From contig CAZPUS010000001.1 in assembly GCA_964589825.1 (NCBI GenBank), positions 115,431-179,430 on the forward strand: DNA of 64,000 bases, given 5' to 3'. The notes below the pieces were generated by a model. The model ran no database searches, was not told the DNA's origin, and worked only from the letters and a program-made list of their open reading frames with translations. The translations under genes and the position numbers were made by a program. The stretch comes from CAZPUS01 sp964589825 (GTDB lineage Bacteria; Fibrobacterota; Chitinivibrionia; Chitinivibrionales; WJKA01). Positions 26,227 through 35,607 of the stretch are shown here, piece after piece. The number at the start of each line of letters is the position of its first letter. Position 1 is the stretch's first letter.

Positions 26227-26505
26227 TTATTGTTCGTCTTCCATTTTTTCTTCAAGTTCATCGCGCTCGCGTTCGTGCTCTGCGAGTTCGGATTGCTTAT
26301 CTTCCAGTTTCCTTTCGAGCTGTCTCCTTTCCTGCTTCAACTCAGACAATTTCTGTTCAGCGCTGGTTGCAGCGGCCTTCTGTTCCTCGAGTTTCGCAAG
26401 CTCTTCTTCACTTGGTCGTTTCGTACAACCAACCATACCGATAATCATCATACACGATCCCACCGTTACCAGTCTGGACCACATTTTTCCTCTCAACCAT
26501 TTCAT
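26227..26505 (-). CDS. Small coiled-coil lipoprotein
   Basis: The 92-residue protein has a signal peptide with lipobox MVGC (Cys27). Everything after a short linker is one highly charged coiled coil (about 34-92, with an EEELAKLEEQKAAATSAEQK start and LEDKQSELAEHERER further on). This resembles Lpp/OspA-type outer-membrane tether lipoproteins in form, not in sequence. It has an AAGGAGGAG site and is followed after 32 bases by the LysM/coiled-coil gene, so an operon is likely. Heptad pairing between the two products is plausible. Confidence 0.7.
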   Translation of the reverse strand: MKWLRGKMWSRLVTVGSCMMIIGMVGCTKRPSEEELAKLEEQKAAATSAEQKLSELKQERRQLERKLEDKQSELAEHERERDELEEKMEDEQ

Positions 26506-26626
26506 AACTCCTCCTTATTGATAGAGAATGATTCTCGTTTATAAATTATACTAACTCACACGCTTAAATGCAATATCTACAAAAAATTATTACGTGAATA
26601 AAATATAATTATTCACTCGCAGAAAA

Positions 26627-28012
26627 TCAACCATTATCCGGCTTATGCGTTCCGAGCGCATAGACATTAAAGCCTTCATTTTGCAACTTTTTGTGATTTA
26701 ATATGTTACGACCATCAAAAACAAACGCCGGTTTCTGCATTTCTGGGAAAATGCGCTCATAATGCAGCTGCGAATATATCTCCCATTCCGTAAGAAGCAG
26801 CACTGCGTGCGCATTTTTTGCGGCTGCATACGGGTCGTCACAATATTCTACCCGGTCTTCATATTCTTTTAAATCATTACGTGCACCAGGAAGTGCTTTG
26901 GGATCATGCACCGAAAGAAACGCTCCTTCCTGCAACAGCATCCTGGAAATTGCAATAGCCGGTGATTCTCTTGTATCACCGGTATTCGCCTTGAACGCGA
27001 ATCCGAAAAGACAAATTCTTTTGTCGGCAAGCGTATTGAACATTCGCTGCATTATATTTTTCACGAAACGGTGCTGCTGGTATTGATTGATTGCCACGAC
27101 ATTTTCCCAGTACCGTGCCACCTCCTCCAGATTAAAGAATTCACACAAATAGACCAGGTTCAGAATATCCTTTTTGAAGCAGGAGCCCCCAAAGCCGATA
27201 CTTGCTTTCAAGAATTTTTCGCCGATTCGCGAATCCTTCCCAATCGCATTCGCCACTTCATCGATATCCGCTCCTGTTTTTTCACACAATGCCGATATAC
27301 TGTTTATCGAAGATATGCGTTGCGCAAGAAATGCATTACTTGCAAGCTTCGACAACTCAGAGCTCCACACGTTTGTAGTAAGAATACGTTCTTTGGGTAC
27401 CCAGTGTGAGTAAATCTCTTGTATGCGGCTTCTGGCATTGATACCCGTTTCATTCTCTCTCGATCCGATAAGCACGCGATCCGGATCGAGCAGATCCCGA
27501 ATTGCAGTACCCTCCGCAAGAAACTCGGGGTTGGAAATCACATCAAAGCGAATGCCTTTATCATTTGCATTAAGAATGTACTCCATCGCTTCGGCCGTCT
27601 GCACCGGCACCGTACTTTTTTCAACGATTATTTTATCCCCATCGGATGCCCGCACGATGCTTCGCGCGGTCTGTTCCCAGTAGCGCAGATCCGCGGCCTT
27701 ACCCTTACCTTCTCCATACATTTTGGTCGGCGTGTTGACAGATACAAAAATTATTCCGGCATCGCGTATATTTTCCTGAACCGCAGTTGAAAAAAAGAGG
27801 TTTTTTCCCCGGACCTTTTTTACTATCTCCTCCAGTCCCGGTTCGTAAATAGGAAGCGTCTCGCTATTCCACGCATCGATACGAGAGACGTTTATATCCA
27901 CGACTACAACGGTATACTCCGGGCACTTGTGGGCAATCACCGCCATAGTTGGACCGCCTACGTATCCCGCCCCTATACACAATATTTTTTTGTTTTGCGC
28001 CGGATTGCTCAT
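26627..28012 (-). CDS. ugd: UDP-glucose 6-dehydrogenase, animal/plant-like type
   Basis: Oxidises UDP-glucose to UDP-glucuronate with two NAD. The 461-residue protein shows the Rossmann loop ILCIGAGYVGGPTMAV, YEPGLEE, IIFVSVNTPTK, VEKSTVPVQTAE, SNPEFLAEGTAI and DRVLIG. Also present are SSELSKLASNAFLAQRISS, the catalytic-Cys block GFGGSCFKKDILNLVYLCE and FGFAFKANTGDTRESPA. The details (EGKGKAADLRYWE and NLVYLCE) follow the eukaryotic-like branch also found in some bacteria. The product feeds capsule or surface glycans. It is a single gene with AAAGGA upstream. Confidence 0.93.
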   Translation of the reverse strand: MSNPAQNKKILCIGAGYVGGPTMAVIAHKCPEYTVVVVDINVSRIDAWNSETLPIYEPGLEEIVKKVRGKNLFFSTAVQENIRDAGIIFVSVNTPTKMYGEGKGKAADLRYWEQTARSIVRASDGDKIIVEKSTVPVQTAEAMEYILNANDKGIRFDVISNPEFLAEGTAIRDLLDPDRVLIGSRENETGINARSRIQEIYSHWVPKERILTTNVWSSELSKLASNAFLAQRISSINSISALCEKTGADIDEVANAIGKDSRIGEKFLKASIGFGGSCFKKDILNLVYLCEFFNLEEVARYWENVVAINQYQQHRFVKNIMQRMFNTLADKRICLFGFAFKANTGDTRESPAIAISRMLLQEGAFLSVHDPKALPGARNDLKEYEDRVEYCDDPYAAAKNAHAVLLLTEWEIYSQLHYERIFPEMQKPAFVFDGRNILNHKKLQNEGFNVYALGTHKPDNG

Positions 28013-28096
28013 AATCGTGTCCTTTCGACACCACCCAATTTAGGTTATACGCACCCGACCCCCTCGTCGATATCTTTTTTTTATAAAATAAATTTA

Positions 28097-29164
28097 TCAG
28101 CTTCCGAAAACGATATCGGCTATATTTTTCCGTACCGTGTTTATGGTATCGGCCTCTCCCCGTCTCCTCGGATGCACGTAATTGCTGAGCATCACCATTG
28201 CACGACTCTTACATGGATCGACTATGCATACGCATCCTGTAAAGCCGGTTTTCCCAAACGCACACTCAGAGGTGCGTTCTCCCATATATCTTTTCTGATT
28301 GAGCTCCCATCCAAGCCCCTGTGATATGCTGCAGTTTTCAAACTGATTGGTATGCATACTCACTACTGTATAGGGAGAATATAATCGCATCCCCCGAAAG
28401 GCTCCTTCATTCACCAGCATGTGCAATACGTTGCAAATATCACGGGCTGTGGAAAAAAGGCCGGCTGATCCTGCTATGATTTCCGGTCGCATCGCATAGG
28501 CGCTTTCATCGTGAACTTTGGCCTGTACCAGACCACCACGCCAGGGGTCGATCTCCGTCGGGACAACCTGACGCGTATATTCCGGTGGTACCGTAAACCA
28601 GGTGCGCGTCATACCCAACGGCTCGAACAGCGTTGTTTGCGCACATTTGTCAAGCGATGCTCTCCAGACCCGTTCAACGACCATGCCAAGGAGAATACTC
28701 GTGGCATTACAGTAACGGAATGTCATCCCGGGAGGATTTACCGCTTCCGCGGAGTAAAGGATATTTCGAAGCTGCTCGGGGCTACGGTCTTTATACGCCG
28801 AAAGCGAAAACCGGAAATCGAGCGTATGAGTCAACAGATGCCACAACCCGATTTGCTCTCTGTGAGTCCCCCGGAACTCAGGAAGATATTCGATAAGCTT
28901 GTCCTGTACTCCTATGTTTCCCCGATCCAGCGCCATAAGCGCCAGCAATGCCGTTGGAATCGATTTTGTAATCGAGGCGACGTCATAAATCGCATCAGGA
29001 GATACCGCAGGTGCGTTTTCCTCATACGTATACCTGCCACGTGCTGCGTATTCAATCCCGATAGTACTGTCACAAATACCGACAACACACCCTGGAAAGA
29101 TCTGTTGTGCGACCGCCGCTTCGAGCGCTTTACCTACCCGTTCTTTGCACATATTCACATTCAT
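28097..29164 (-). CDS. Serine hydrolase of the beta-lactamase/class C (EstB/AmpC-like) family
   Basis: The 355-residue protein has the SXXK catalytic motif in DVASITKSIPTALLALMALD (Ser and Lys three apart, about residue 70 from this start). A Tyr-containing FRYCNATSILLG segment stands in the place of the YXN motif. A C-terminal FGKTGFTGCVCIVDP block with the KTG-like/HTG-like triad element is also present. Such proteins act as esterases, peptidases or penicillin-binding enzymes; a true beta-lactamase role is not implied. There is no signal peptide, so it may be cytoplasmic. A GTG six codons earlier is another possible start. Confidence 0.83.
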   Translation of the reverse strand: MNVNMCKERVGKALEAAVAQQIFPGCVVGICDSTIGIEYAARGRYTYEENAPAVSPDAIYDVASITKSIPTALLALMALDRGNIGVQDKLIEYLPEFRGTHREQIGLWHLLTHTLDFRFSLSAYKDRSPEQLRNILYSAEAVNPPGMTFRYCNATSILLGMVVERVWRASLDKCAQTTLFEPLGMTRTWFTVPPEYTRQVVPTEIDPWRGGLVQAKVHDESAYAMRPEIIAGSAGLFSTARDICNVLHMLVNEGAFRGMRLYSPYTVVSMHTNQFENCSISQGLGWELNQKRYMGERTSECAFGKTGFTGCVCIVDPCKSRAMVMLSNYVHPRRRGEADTINTVRKNIADIVFGS

Positions 29165-29242
29165 GTTTTTTCCATTTTCCACGCATAGCTGAAAAATCCC
29201 GCTACGACAGTAACGAGCTCGGGGATTATACGCATACCCTGC

Positions 29243-30295
29243 TTATTTCTCGAGAGCTGAGGCTGCTGTATTTTTATTCGCTTTGGCTTCTTTGAGGAGA
29301 TCGGCAATCATTTCCCGTTGCTCTTTTGTATATGATCCGCTCAGACATTTATCATACATTCGGATAGCTTTTTTATACTCACCACTTTGGAAATAAAGCC
29401 TGCCCAGCTCATACCAGGCTATGCTCAGGTTATAGGTATCATTTGGATACTCCTTTTGAATAGTATCCACCAATCGCTGCAGATATTGCCTGGCTTCTTC
29501 ATACCGTTCCACGCCCAGCAATGCTCGTGCTTTTCCCCATGCAAAAACCGGCGAGTGCGGATACTTGCCCAGGAACGCATCCACTACCTTCATCGCGGGT
29601 ACGTGACGGGATTCCCGATTGAATATTATAACGAGTTGATGCGCAGAAGACTCGCGTGTATAGACACCCTGATTCTTTGCAATATACAACTTCTGTATGC
29701 CCTGTTTACGATTATCTTTATCTGAGGGAGCCCACCATAATTGATCCGTTTTTGCACTACGCCAGTATTCATAGCTGCCGATACCAAAATAGACATCCTT
29801 AAGCGACGGATACTTTTTTTTCACCTTTTCGAGGTATCGTATTCCCTTCCATGCATGCCGAAAAGCGGTAATCCATCTCTCCATCTCCATTTCATACATC
29901 CCCATCAGGCCATTCGCACCGCCAATGAAAAAATTAGGCCAGGGTCCATGTTTTTCATTCCCCAGCATATCCTCCGCCTTTTCAATTGCCTTCTCGCAAT
30001 GTCGATAAAATTCGTCCTCACGTTCGGTGTTTTTAAAGACCACCATTTCCACTTCCACACTAAGAGCGTAAAAAAAATATCCTGCGGGATTGTTCGCATG
30101 CCTCCGGATCAGGGTATTTGCCGTCTGACGAGATGCCTCGAATTCACCATTGTACAGTAAAGATAAAAACCGCTGTGCTTTCTCATGAATAGACGCCGGC
30201 AGCCTGATATCCGTCTCACCATGAAGCCTGACGGGTATGCCGGAAACGGCAACTAAAACAATAAAAATGCATCCACGCACAAAAGACACAAACAC
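29243..30295 (-). CDS. Exported tetratricopeptide-repeat protein
   Basis: The 350-residue product starts at a GTG with AGGA upstream and has a signal peptide (about 1-26). TPR-like helical pairs follow. NGEFEASRQTANTLIRRHAN is near residue 50, and FAWGKARALLGVERYEEARQ and YELGRLYFQSGEYKKAIRMY are near the C-terminus. The repeats probably hold partner proteins in the periplasm. No enzymatic motif was seen. The small lipoprotein gene lies only 24 bases upstream on the same strand, so they are likely a pair. Confidence 0.72.
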   Translation of the reverse strand: MFVSFVRGCIFIVLVAVSGIPVRLHGETDIRLPASIHEKAQRFLSLLYNGEFEASRQTANTLIRRHANNPAGYFFYALSVEVEMVVFKNTEREDEFYRHCEKAIEKAEDMLGNEKHGPWPNFFIGGANGLMGMYEMEMERWITAFRHAWKGIRYLEKVKKKYPSLKDVYFGIGSYEYWRSAKTDQLWWAPSDKDNRKQGIQKLYIAKNQGVYTRESSAHQLVIIFNRESRHVPAMKVVDAFLGKYPHSPVFAWGKARALLGVERYEEARQYLQRLVDTIQKEYPNDTYNLSIAWYELGRLYFQSGEYKKAIRMYDKCLSGSYTKEQREMIADLLKEAKANKNTAASALEK

Positions 30296-30319
30296 ACATC
30301 CTGTTTAAAACCAAAACAA

Positions 30320-30685
30320 TTATTCTGGCGTTACGCTATAATATTCCCACCGATTATAATACCGTTCCCATTTACCCCTAAACCGTTCATATCTGTATTT
30401 TCTTCTTACTTTAGCCTGTGCCTTTTTGATAACGAAAAAATCGACAACCCCCTTGGCAATATAATCGCCTTCTTTAAAATATTCATACGAAACTATGGAA
30501 TAATACGGAGAATCGATCACGCTCGTATCAGGTAATTGCGCAACAAGACTATTCAAATCATGGGTAACGACTGCGTCGAGTTTTTTTCGAATACGTTTCG
30601 ACGATTCAGCGACACAGGATAACACGAGACACATCCCCAGAATACCGAGCGCGGTAATAAAAATACTACTATGAGTTTTCATCAT
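30320..30685 (-). CDS. Small basic lipoprotein of unknown function
   Basis: The frame can start at a TTG (30697), but an ATG at 30685 has GAGGA at proper spacing and is preferred. The 121-residue product has a signal peptide with lipobox VLSC (Cys24). It continues with a short helical part (KRIRKKLDAVVTHDLNSLVA) and a beta-rich, Tyr/Arg-rich C-terminal half (YRYERFRGKWERYYNRWEYY) reminiscent of lumazine-binding-like or NTF2-like small domains, though this is only a visual impression. It is followed 24 bases later by the TPR gene. Confidence 0.6.
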   Translation of the reverse strand: MMKTHSSIFITALGILGMCLVLSCVAESSKRIRKKLDAVVTHDLNSLVAQLPDTSVIDSPYYSIVSYEYFKEGDYIAKGVVDFFVIKKAQAKVRRKYRYERFRGKWERYYNRWEYYSVTPE

Positions 30686-30794
30686 TCGTATCCTCAAAAA
30701 ATCAATCGATATCGTATATGTATACGCTCAGAACCGCTCTGTCATTACGCAGGGATGTAACACAATGCAGAGGCGGCCGGGCTGCTACAATTTA

Positions 30795-31901
30795 TTACTG
30801 AAAAATATTGACTTCGCTCTCATGGTCAAACAGGTGAATTTTTCTGCCATCTATTGACGCATATACGGTACCGGTTCGATCAATATCCGCCTCTCTGGTC
30901 ACAAGAAACCGAAGCCTGCTCTGCGCGCACTGTCCTACCACGATCCTTCGATCACCGAGCTCTTCTATAATGTCAGTACACATTTCGATGCGTGTATCCG
31001 AGTGACGACGTATACGTTGTTCACCTATGTAATGAATATTTTGCGGACGGATACCTACAACCACCCTTTTCCCTGTCAACGGATATATCTTCTCCGCCCG
31101 TTGCTTATCCAAGCGGAGAAAACCGATATCCGAATCAACACCTGTTTCATTATTACGATATGCAACAGCACCTTTGAAAAAATTCATCCTCGGGCTTCCG
31201 AGAAAACGCGCGGCAAAAAACGTCTGCGGATAATCGTATGCACTGTTTACATCATTGTATTGTTCGAGCCGTCCGTTTCTTATGAGCGCGATACGATCGC
31301 TCATCGTCATTGCTTCTTCCTGATTATGGGTAACGAATATAATCGTTTTGCCCACTCTCTGATGAATCCTGCGCAGCTCCTCGATCGCATCTTCTTTCAA
31401 TGCGGCGTCGAGATTGCTGAGCGGCTCATCGAGAAGCAACACGGACGGGTCGAGTACAAGTGCTCTGGCCAATGCAACCCGTTGTCGCTGCCCTCCGGAC
31501 AGCTCCTTGGGCAACCGGTTTTCCAGACCGTCAAGCGAAAGCGTATTCAACGCCCATTCCAGTTTCTCCTGCATATCAATACGAGAGGTATTTCGGATTT
31601 TCAGGCCAAACAGGATATTGGTTCGCACGTTGAGATGAGGAAACAGCGCATAGTTTTGAAAAACCATGGCAATATTTCTCTGCTGTGGAGAAAGATCGGT
31701 ATAACGGACTCCATCTACATATACATCTCCTTTGTCAACACCTTCCAACCCGGCAATCATCCGAAGCAGCGTGGTTTTTCCACACCCGGATGGACCAAGC
31801 AGTGTTACGAACTCCCCGTCCTCTATTTCAAGGGAAATGTTCTCTACCGCTCCATAGTTTCCGTAAAATTTATAAATATTGTGCAGCGTTACTGCGGCCA
31901 T
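30795..31901 (-). CDS. ABC transporter ATPase, MalK/UgpC/MsmK type
   Basis: Cytoplasmic ATPase that powers a carbohydrate-type importer. The 368-residue protein has Walker A GPSGCGKTT (about residues 36-44), Q-loop NIAMVFQNYALFPHL and the ABC signature LSGGQRQRVALARAL. Walker B VLLLDEPLSNLD, the H-loop IIFVTHNQEEA and an extra C-terminal TOBE-type beta domain (VVVGIRPQNIHY) follow. It ends the four-gene run that starts at 35177: binding protein, permease, permease, ATPase. TOBE domains often carry regulatory sites. The sugar is not determined. Confidence 0.93.
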   Translation of the reverse strand: MAAVTLHNIYKFYGNYGAVENISLEIEDGEFVTLLGPSGCGKTTLLRMIAGLEGVDKGDVYVDGVRYTDLSPQQRNIAMVFQNYALFPHLNVRTNILFGLKIRNTSRIDMQEKLEWALNTLSLDGLENRLPKELSGGQRQRVALARALVLDPSVLLLDEPLSNLDAALKEDAIEELRRIHQRVGKTIIFVTHNQEEAMTMSDRIALIRNGRLEQYNDVNSAYDYPQTFFAARFLGSPRMNFFKGAVAYRNNETGVDSDIGFLRLDKQRAEKIYPLTGKRVVVGIRPQNIHYIGEQRIRRHSDTRIEMCTDIIEELGDRRIVVGQCAQSRLRFLVTREADIDRTGTVYASIDGRKIHLFDHESEVNIFQ

Positions 31902-31918
31902 TGTAGATCACCTTACGG

Positions 31919-32746
31919 TTAACGTATGCTCCCGTACGCAACATCCTTTACCATGTATCGCTGGAACAACAATGTAAACAACAGAACCGGCAGAGTAAGA
32001 CAAACAGAGATCGCTGCCAGTATATTCTGTGGCGGTGAATATGCAAGATTCTGTTTAAGATATAACGTGAGTGTCGATATTTTCCCGAGTCCAAGCAGAA
32101 AATAGGCAAATACGAATTCGTGCCATGAAAGGATGAGCGTATAGATCGCCGCTGCCATTAAGCCAGGTATCGCAATAGGCAGCAAAATAGTAAAGAAAAC
32201 GCGAATTTTTCCCGATCCCATCACAATAGCCTGCTCTTCGAGTTCATGCGGAATCGGCTCGAATGCGCTGTTTCCAATAAATATCACATACGGCAATGCA
32301 AGCAGGGTATGTGCAAGGATAACCCCCCAATATGTATTCTGTGCATTTATTGTTATAAAAAACTCGGTAATAGGGACTACCGATGCGATATCGGGAAACA
32401 AGCGTATCGAAATAAGCCCGATCAACAGCGCTTTTTTAAAGGGGAATGAATACCTGGAAAGTACATAAGACGCGGGTACCCCCAGACTCATCGACAAAAG
32501 TACCGTCATCGAAGCTATAAAAACCGAATTCCCTATTACCGTGTAAATTGCGGGATCGGAAAAAATGTACAGAAAAGAAGAAAATGTAGGCTGCTGTGGC
32601 CACAACGGTATCGGTTCACCACCGGTATTTATACTTCCCACATCACTTATCGAATATTTGAAAAGGAGATAAAGCGGTACACAAATAATGAGCACGGCTG
32701 CTATAACCGCTAAAACGTATAGACCGGATTTAATATATCGCTTCAT
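31919..32746 (-). CDS. ABC transporter permease, MalG-like
   Basis: Second inner-membrane permease of the importer. From the ATG at 32746 the 275-residue protein has six helices (first at about 6-28). The conserved EAA-type coupling segment IPHELEEQAIVMGSGKIRVFFTILLPIAIPG lies at about two thirds of the length, as expected for MalG-type proteins. The longer frame to 32899 overlaps the upstream permease and would add a polar stretch unlike the family. A TTGGTAGAGTAACC region precedes it. It sits 17 bases before the ATPase gene and 26 bases after the first permease. Confidence 0.9.
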   Translation of the reverse strand: MKRYIKSGLYVLAVIAAVLIICVPLYLLFKYSISDVGSINTGGEPIPLWPQQPTFSSFLYIFSDPAIYTVIGNSVFIASMTVLLSMSLGVPASYVLSRYSFPFKKALLIGLISIRLFPDIASVVPITEFFITINAQNTYWGVILAHTLLALPYVIFIGNSAFEPIPHELEEQAIVMGSGKIRVFFTILLPIAIPGLMAAAIYTLILSWHEFVFAYFLLGLGKISTLTLYLKQNLAYSPPQNILAAISVCLTLPVLLFTLLFQRYMVKDVAYGSIR

Positions 32747-32772
32747 TGGTAGAGTAACCGGGATACAGGTAA

Positions 32773-33672
32773 TTAAACTTTTATGTCCGTTGAAAATCGA
32801 GTCAGAATTTTCATCAGATAGAAAATAATGCCAAGAGTACACACAATACTCGTAACCAGAATGAGCGCAACGACTGCCGCCTGGTTTGTATAGCCCCAAT
32901 TCTGATAAAGTGACTCGATAAAGGTCCCGAGCATATTATATTGTCGTGCAACTATAAAAGGGAAAATAAATTCTTTCCACATTTCAATTGACCGTAAAAG
33001 CAACACTGCAGATATAGCAGGTAGTATGGAGGGTATAATGATATGCAGCAACTGTACCCGAAGTCCGGCCCCAAGCGTTTTTGCTACATCGAACAGATCT
33101 TTGTTAATTGCATTCAATCCGGAAAGAATAATAAGCATTGTGATAGGCATATCACGCCATATTTTTCCAAGCATACAGATCCCAAGCGCGGTAGGCGCAG
33201 ATCCCTTCCAGTTGATCGGATGTGTCAGCATTCGGGGGATAAAAGGGTATTCGCCCATAAGGAAACTGTTTATATGACCTGTCGGATAATCGAAAAGAAT
33301 GTATATGATAGTGGCAATAACGATGGCGGGGATGGCAAAAGGGACAATAAATATACTGCGAATCATTTTCTTCCCTTTTTCACTAGAATAAATAAGGACC
33401 GCGAAAAAAAAGCCGATAAAAAGCTCACTAGGCGTTCCAACGATCACGAATAAAACGGTGTTACGCCATGCCGCCCAGAATTCTTCATTGGAAAAGATCT
33501 CAGAATAATGTGTAAGCGAAAAGACCTGCCCGTTTCCCCCTTCTGCAGAAAAGCTTAACCCTATGAGGTATATGATTACTAACAGTAAAAATCCCAGGAG
33601 ATACAATGTAACCGGTATAAGCGGCAGTATCTCCTGGAATTTTTTTACACCATGATTTGGATTTGTGGTCAT
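32773..33672 (-). CDS. ABC transporter permease, MalF-like
   Basis: First inner-membrane permease of the carbohydrate-type importer, 299 residues. It has six clear hydrophobic segments: about 16-38, 75-100, 105-130, 165-185, 210-230 and 265-288. The EAA-type loop KDLFDVAKTLGAGLRVQLLHIIIPSILPAISA contacts the ATPase. An AAGGT precedes the ATG. The gene follows the binding-protein gene by 53 bases. Confidence 0.9.
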   Translation of the reverse strand: MTTNPNHGVKKFQEILPLIPVTLYLLGFLLLVIIYLIGLSFSAEGGNGQVFSLTHYSEIFSNEEFWAAWRNTVLFVIVGTPSELFIGFFFAVLIYSSEKGKKMIRSIFIVPFAIPAIVIATIIYILFDYPTGHINSFLMGEYPFIPRMLTHPINWKGSAPTALGICMLGKIWRDMPITMLIILSGLNAINKDLFDVAKTLGAGLRVQLLHIIIPSILPAISAVLLLRSIEMWKEFIFPFIVARQYNMLGTFIESLYQNWGYTNQAAVVALILVTSIVCTLGIIFYLMKILTRFSTDIKV

Positions 33673-33725
33673 ACCTTCATAATGATTCCATAACCGTAAT
33701 TAAAAAACCATTTACCTGCGTATGG

Positions 33726-35177
33726 TTACTTTTTTTTAGCCGGTTCATAATCTGACTTGAGTATCCGCTTAATTGTTTCATTCTTCATCACAGGATTTTT
33801 TTCCTCAACACTAATATCATTCCACGCGGAAACGTACATTCTGCTCACTTGCTGATACATGTCATTAAGCGGGATGGTAGTAAGCTTGTTATTCTCCATC
33901 TGACTGACCGAGGTTTTGTATATCGAGCCGACCCATCCCTGTTCAAAAACCTGTGGTACATTTCTAAGAATATCTTTTCGGACGGGTATCATACCAAATG
34001 TAGTGCTCTCTTTTGCATGGACGTCTTTGGAAGTAATGTATCTCATAAAGGAATACGCCAGTTTCTTGTTTTTACTGGTTTTAGGGATACCCCACCACCA
34101 TCCGCCGGTCGATATCTTTCTGGTTCCCTCGAATACGGGGGTCCCTTTATTATCCAATCTGAAAGATATCGCCTGAGGTACCATCGATAATCCCATGTCA
34201 TCTTTTTCCGGCAGATATCCCGGCATAGGAGGATATTCTTCCCAGCCGTGAAGATTAAAACAGTCGATCTGCTGCATATAGGCACAGTAAATCTTTCCGT
34301 CTTTGACCGCATTGTATATATCCGCACCTTTCCATTTTTCCTGCCAGATTCCGGGGTTATAAATACCAGCTTTTTTAAACGCATTCTCCCAGAGAAAGGT
34401 TTCTGCGACCTTTTCGCCTTTCATTTTCATAATCTCTTCAGTCGTCGCTCCCATCTGCAGCATTCTGTCAACAAAAAACAACGCAGTGCCACCATAATTT
34501 GCGCCGCGATGAGCAATACGCCCCATTTTTACATTATTATACTCCTCGTTGGCCCATATATATCCTGCGGCAAACAAATCGTAAAAATCCCACTCTCCGG
34601 GATCTTCCTCAAACTCGTACCCTTCTGGCAGCCCCCCGCCATTCATTTTTCTCAATGTATTATCTATTTCATTTTTATATGTTTCATATTTATCTACCGC
34701 ATCCTTCACCTTCGATTTTCGGTAAAAGAATATCCTCGTTTCCAATTTTCTCGGGAGATAAAAAAGGGTGTCGTTAATAAAGCCCAAACCACTGGCCAGC
34801 TGATGGTATTCTGCAAGATCCATCATAATTTTCGCGCTGTCTTCTACCTTTTTCAAGGGTTCCATGTATCCCTTATCGGCCAAAACCCTTGTCATTTCGA
34901 ACGGGGTTTTAACTATATCAATTTCCGGGTTATCTTTATCCTTCTCAAGCTTCAACATTCTGTCGATATCCCACTGGTTTTCGAAATCGACTGTCCTCAC
35001 CTTACATTTGTACTCATTTTCAAACGCGGGTAAAACCTCCTGGCGCAAATACCGTTCCTGGGCAGGCATCATTCTGAGTAATATAGTTAACTGAGGTTGT
35101 TCTGCTTTCTGGTTACACCCTAAGTAAACCAGCATCAATGATAAAACGCCACATATTTTAAGAAGCCGACCCGGCAT
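33726..35177 (-). CDS. Extracellular solute-binding lipoprotein of the ABC importer
   Basis: A lipid-anchored substrate-binding protein delivering ligand to the permeases. The 483-residue product has a signal peptide with lipobox VYLGC (Cys21). A LTILLRMMPAQERYLRQEVLPAFENEYKCKV start is typical of family 1 binding proteins for oligosaccharides. DIVKTPFEMTRVLADKGYMEPL is the usual second motif, and GGWWWGIPKTSKNKKLAYSF lies in the C-lobe. It is longer than maltose-binding protein (about 400), suggesting a large ligand or an extra domain. It is the first gene of the operon, with GGAGGA upstream. Confidence 0.87.
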   Translation of the reverse strand: MPGRLLKICGVLSLMLVYLGCNQKAEQPQLTILLRMMPAQERYLRQEVLPAFENEYKCKVRTVDFENQWDIDRMLKLEKDKDNPEIDIVKTPFEMTRVLADKGYMEPLKKVEDSAKIMMDLAEYHQLASGLGFINDTLFYLPRKLETRIFFYRKSKVKDAVDKYETYKNEIDNTLRKMNGGGLPEGYEFEEDPGEWDFYDLFAAGYIWANEEYNNVKMGRIAHRGANYGGTALFFVDRMLQMGATTEEIMKMKGEKVAETFLWENAFKKAGIYNPGIWQEKWKGADIYNAVKDGKIYCAYMQQIDCFNLHGWEEYPPMPGYLPEKDDMGLSMVPQAISFRLDNKGTPVFEGTRKISTGGWWWGIPKTSKNKKLAYSFMRYITSKDVHAKESTTFGMIPVRKDILRNVPQVFEQGWVGSIYKTSVSQMENNKLTTIPLNDMYQQVSRMYVSAWNDISVEEKNPVMKNETIKRILKSDYEPAKKK

Positions 35178-35327
35178 ATGATCCTCCTACCTTTACAATG
35201 ATAAAAATGACAGTAATTATCTTATTTATTCATTAAAGGGACTCACGCTTAATACAAAGTCATGTCTCTTCCACAAGTAACGTGATATGCCCTTTATATA
35301 TTGTGTAAATCCTCTCCGACTTAAACC

Positions 35328-35496
35328 TAACTTGAGCGTTTTGGGTGGCGCAATCTGCTGCAATCCGCTCTACTCTTATATGCCCGGGTATATGCCCGGA
35401 AATCATAAAGGCAACCAGCAAGATTGCTCCATGATTTTCAAGAACATAATAGCAGCACGTCTCACAGCAGCTTTCATCAAAACAATCGCTCAATTG
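35328..35496 (+). repeat. Dispersed intergenic repeat, copy B (most complete), with inverted ends
   Basis: The element starts CCTAACTTGAGCGTTTTG and ends CAAAACAATCGCTCAATTG; the two ends are imperfect inverted repeats of one another. It is about 169 bases long. It carries an internal 12-base direct duplication (TATATGCCCGGG, then TATATGCCCGGA, at 35379-35401). It lies in the gap between the sugar importer and the outer-membrane protein gene, just beyond the terminator at 35502-35551. Copies A, C and D are at 4086, 44267 and 58810. No reading frame fits it. Confidence 0.75.
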
Positions 35497-35501
35497 TGGT
35501 T

Positions 35502-35551
35502 AAAAAAAGGATATTACCCCATAAACACGTCTGCACGGGAAAATATCCTTT
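35502..35551 (-). terminator. Rho-independent terminator of the outer-membrane protein gene
   Basis: On the minus strand, AAAGGATATT (35542-35551) pairs with AATATCCTTT (35506-35515), with further CCC/GGG pairing inside, and is followed by seven T. It lies 57 bases after the stop of the gene at 35608. Confidence 0.9.
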
Positions 35552-35607
35552 ACCACTTAGCCTTACCACCTGTCCACGCCTAACTTTCAAAACGCCGTTT
35601 TACTTTG

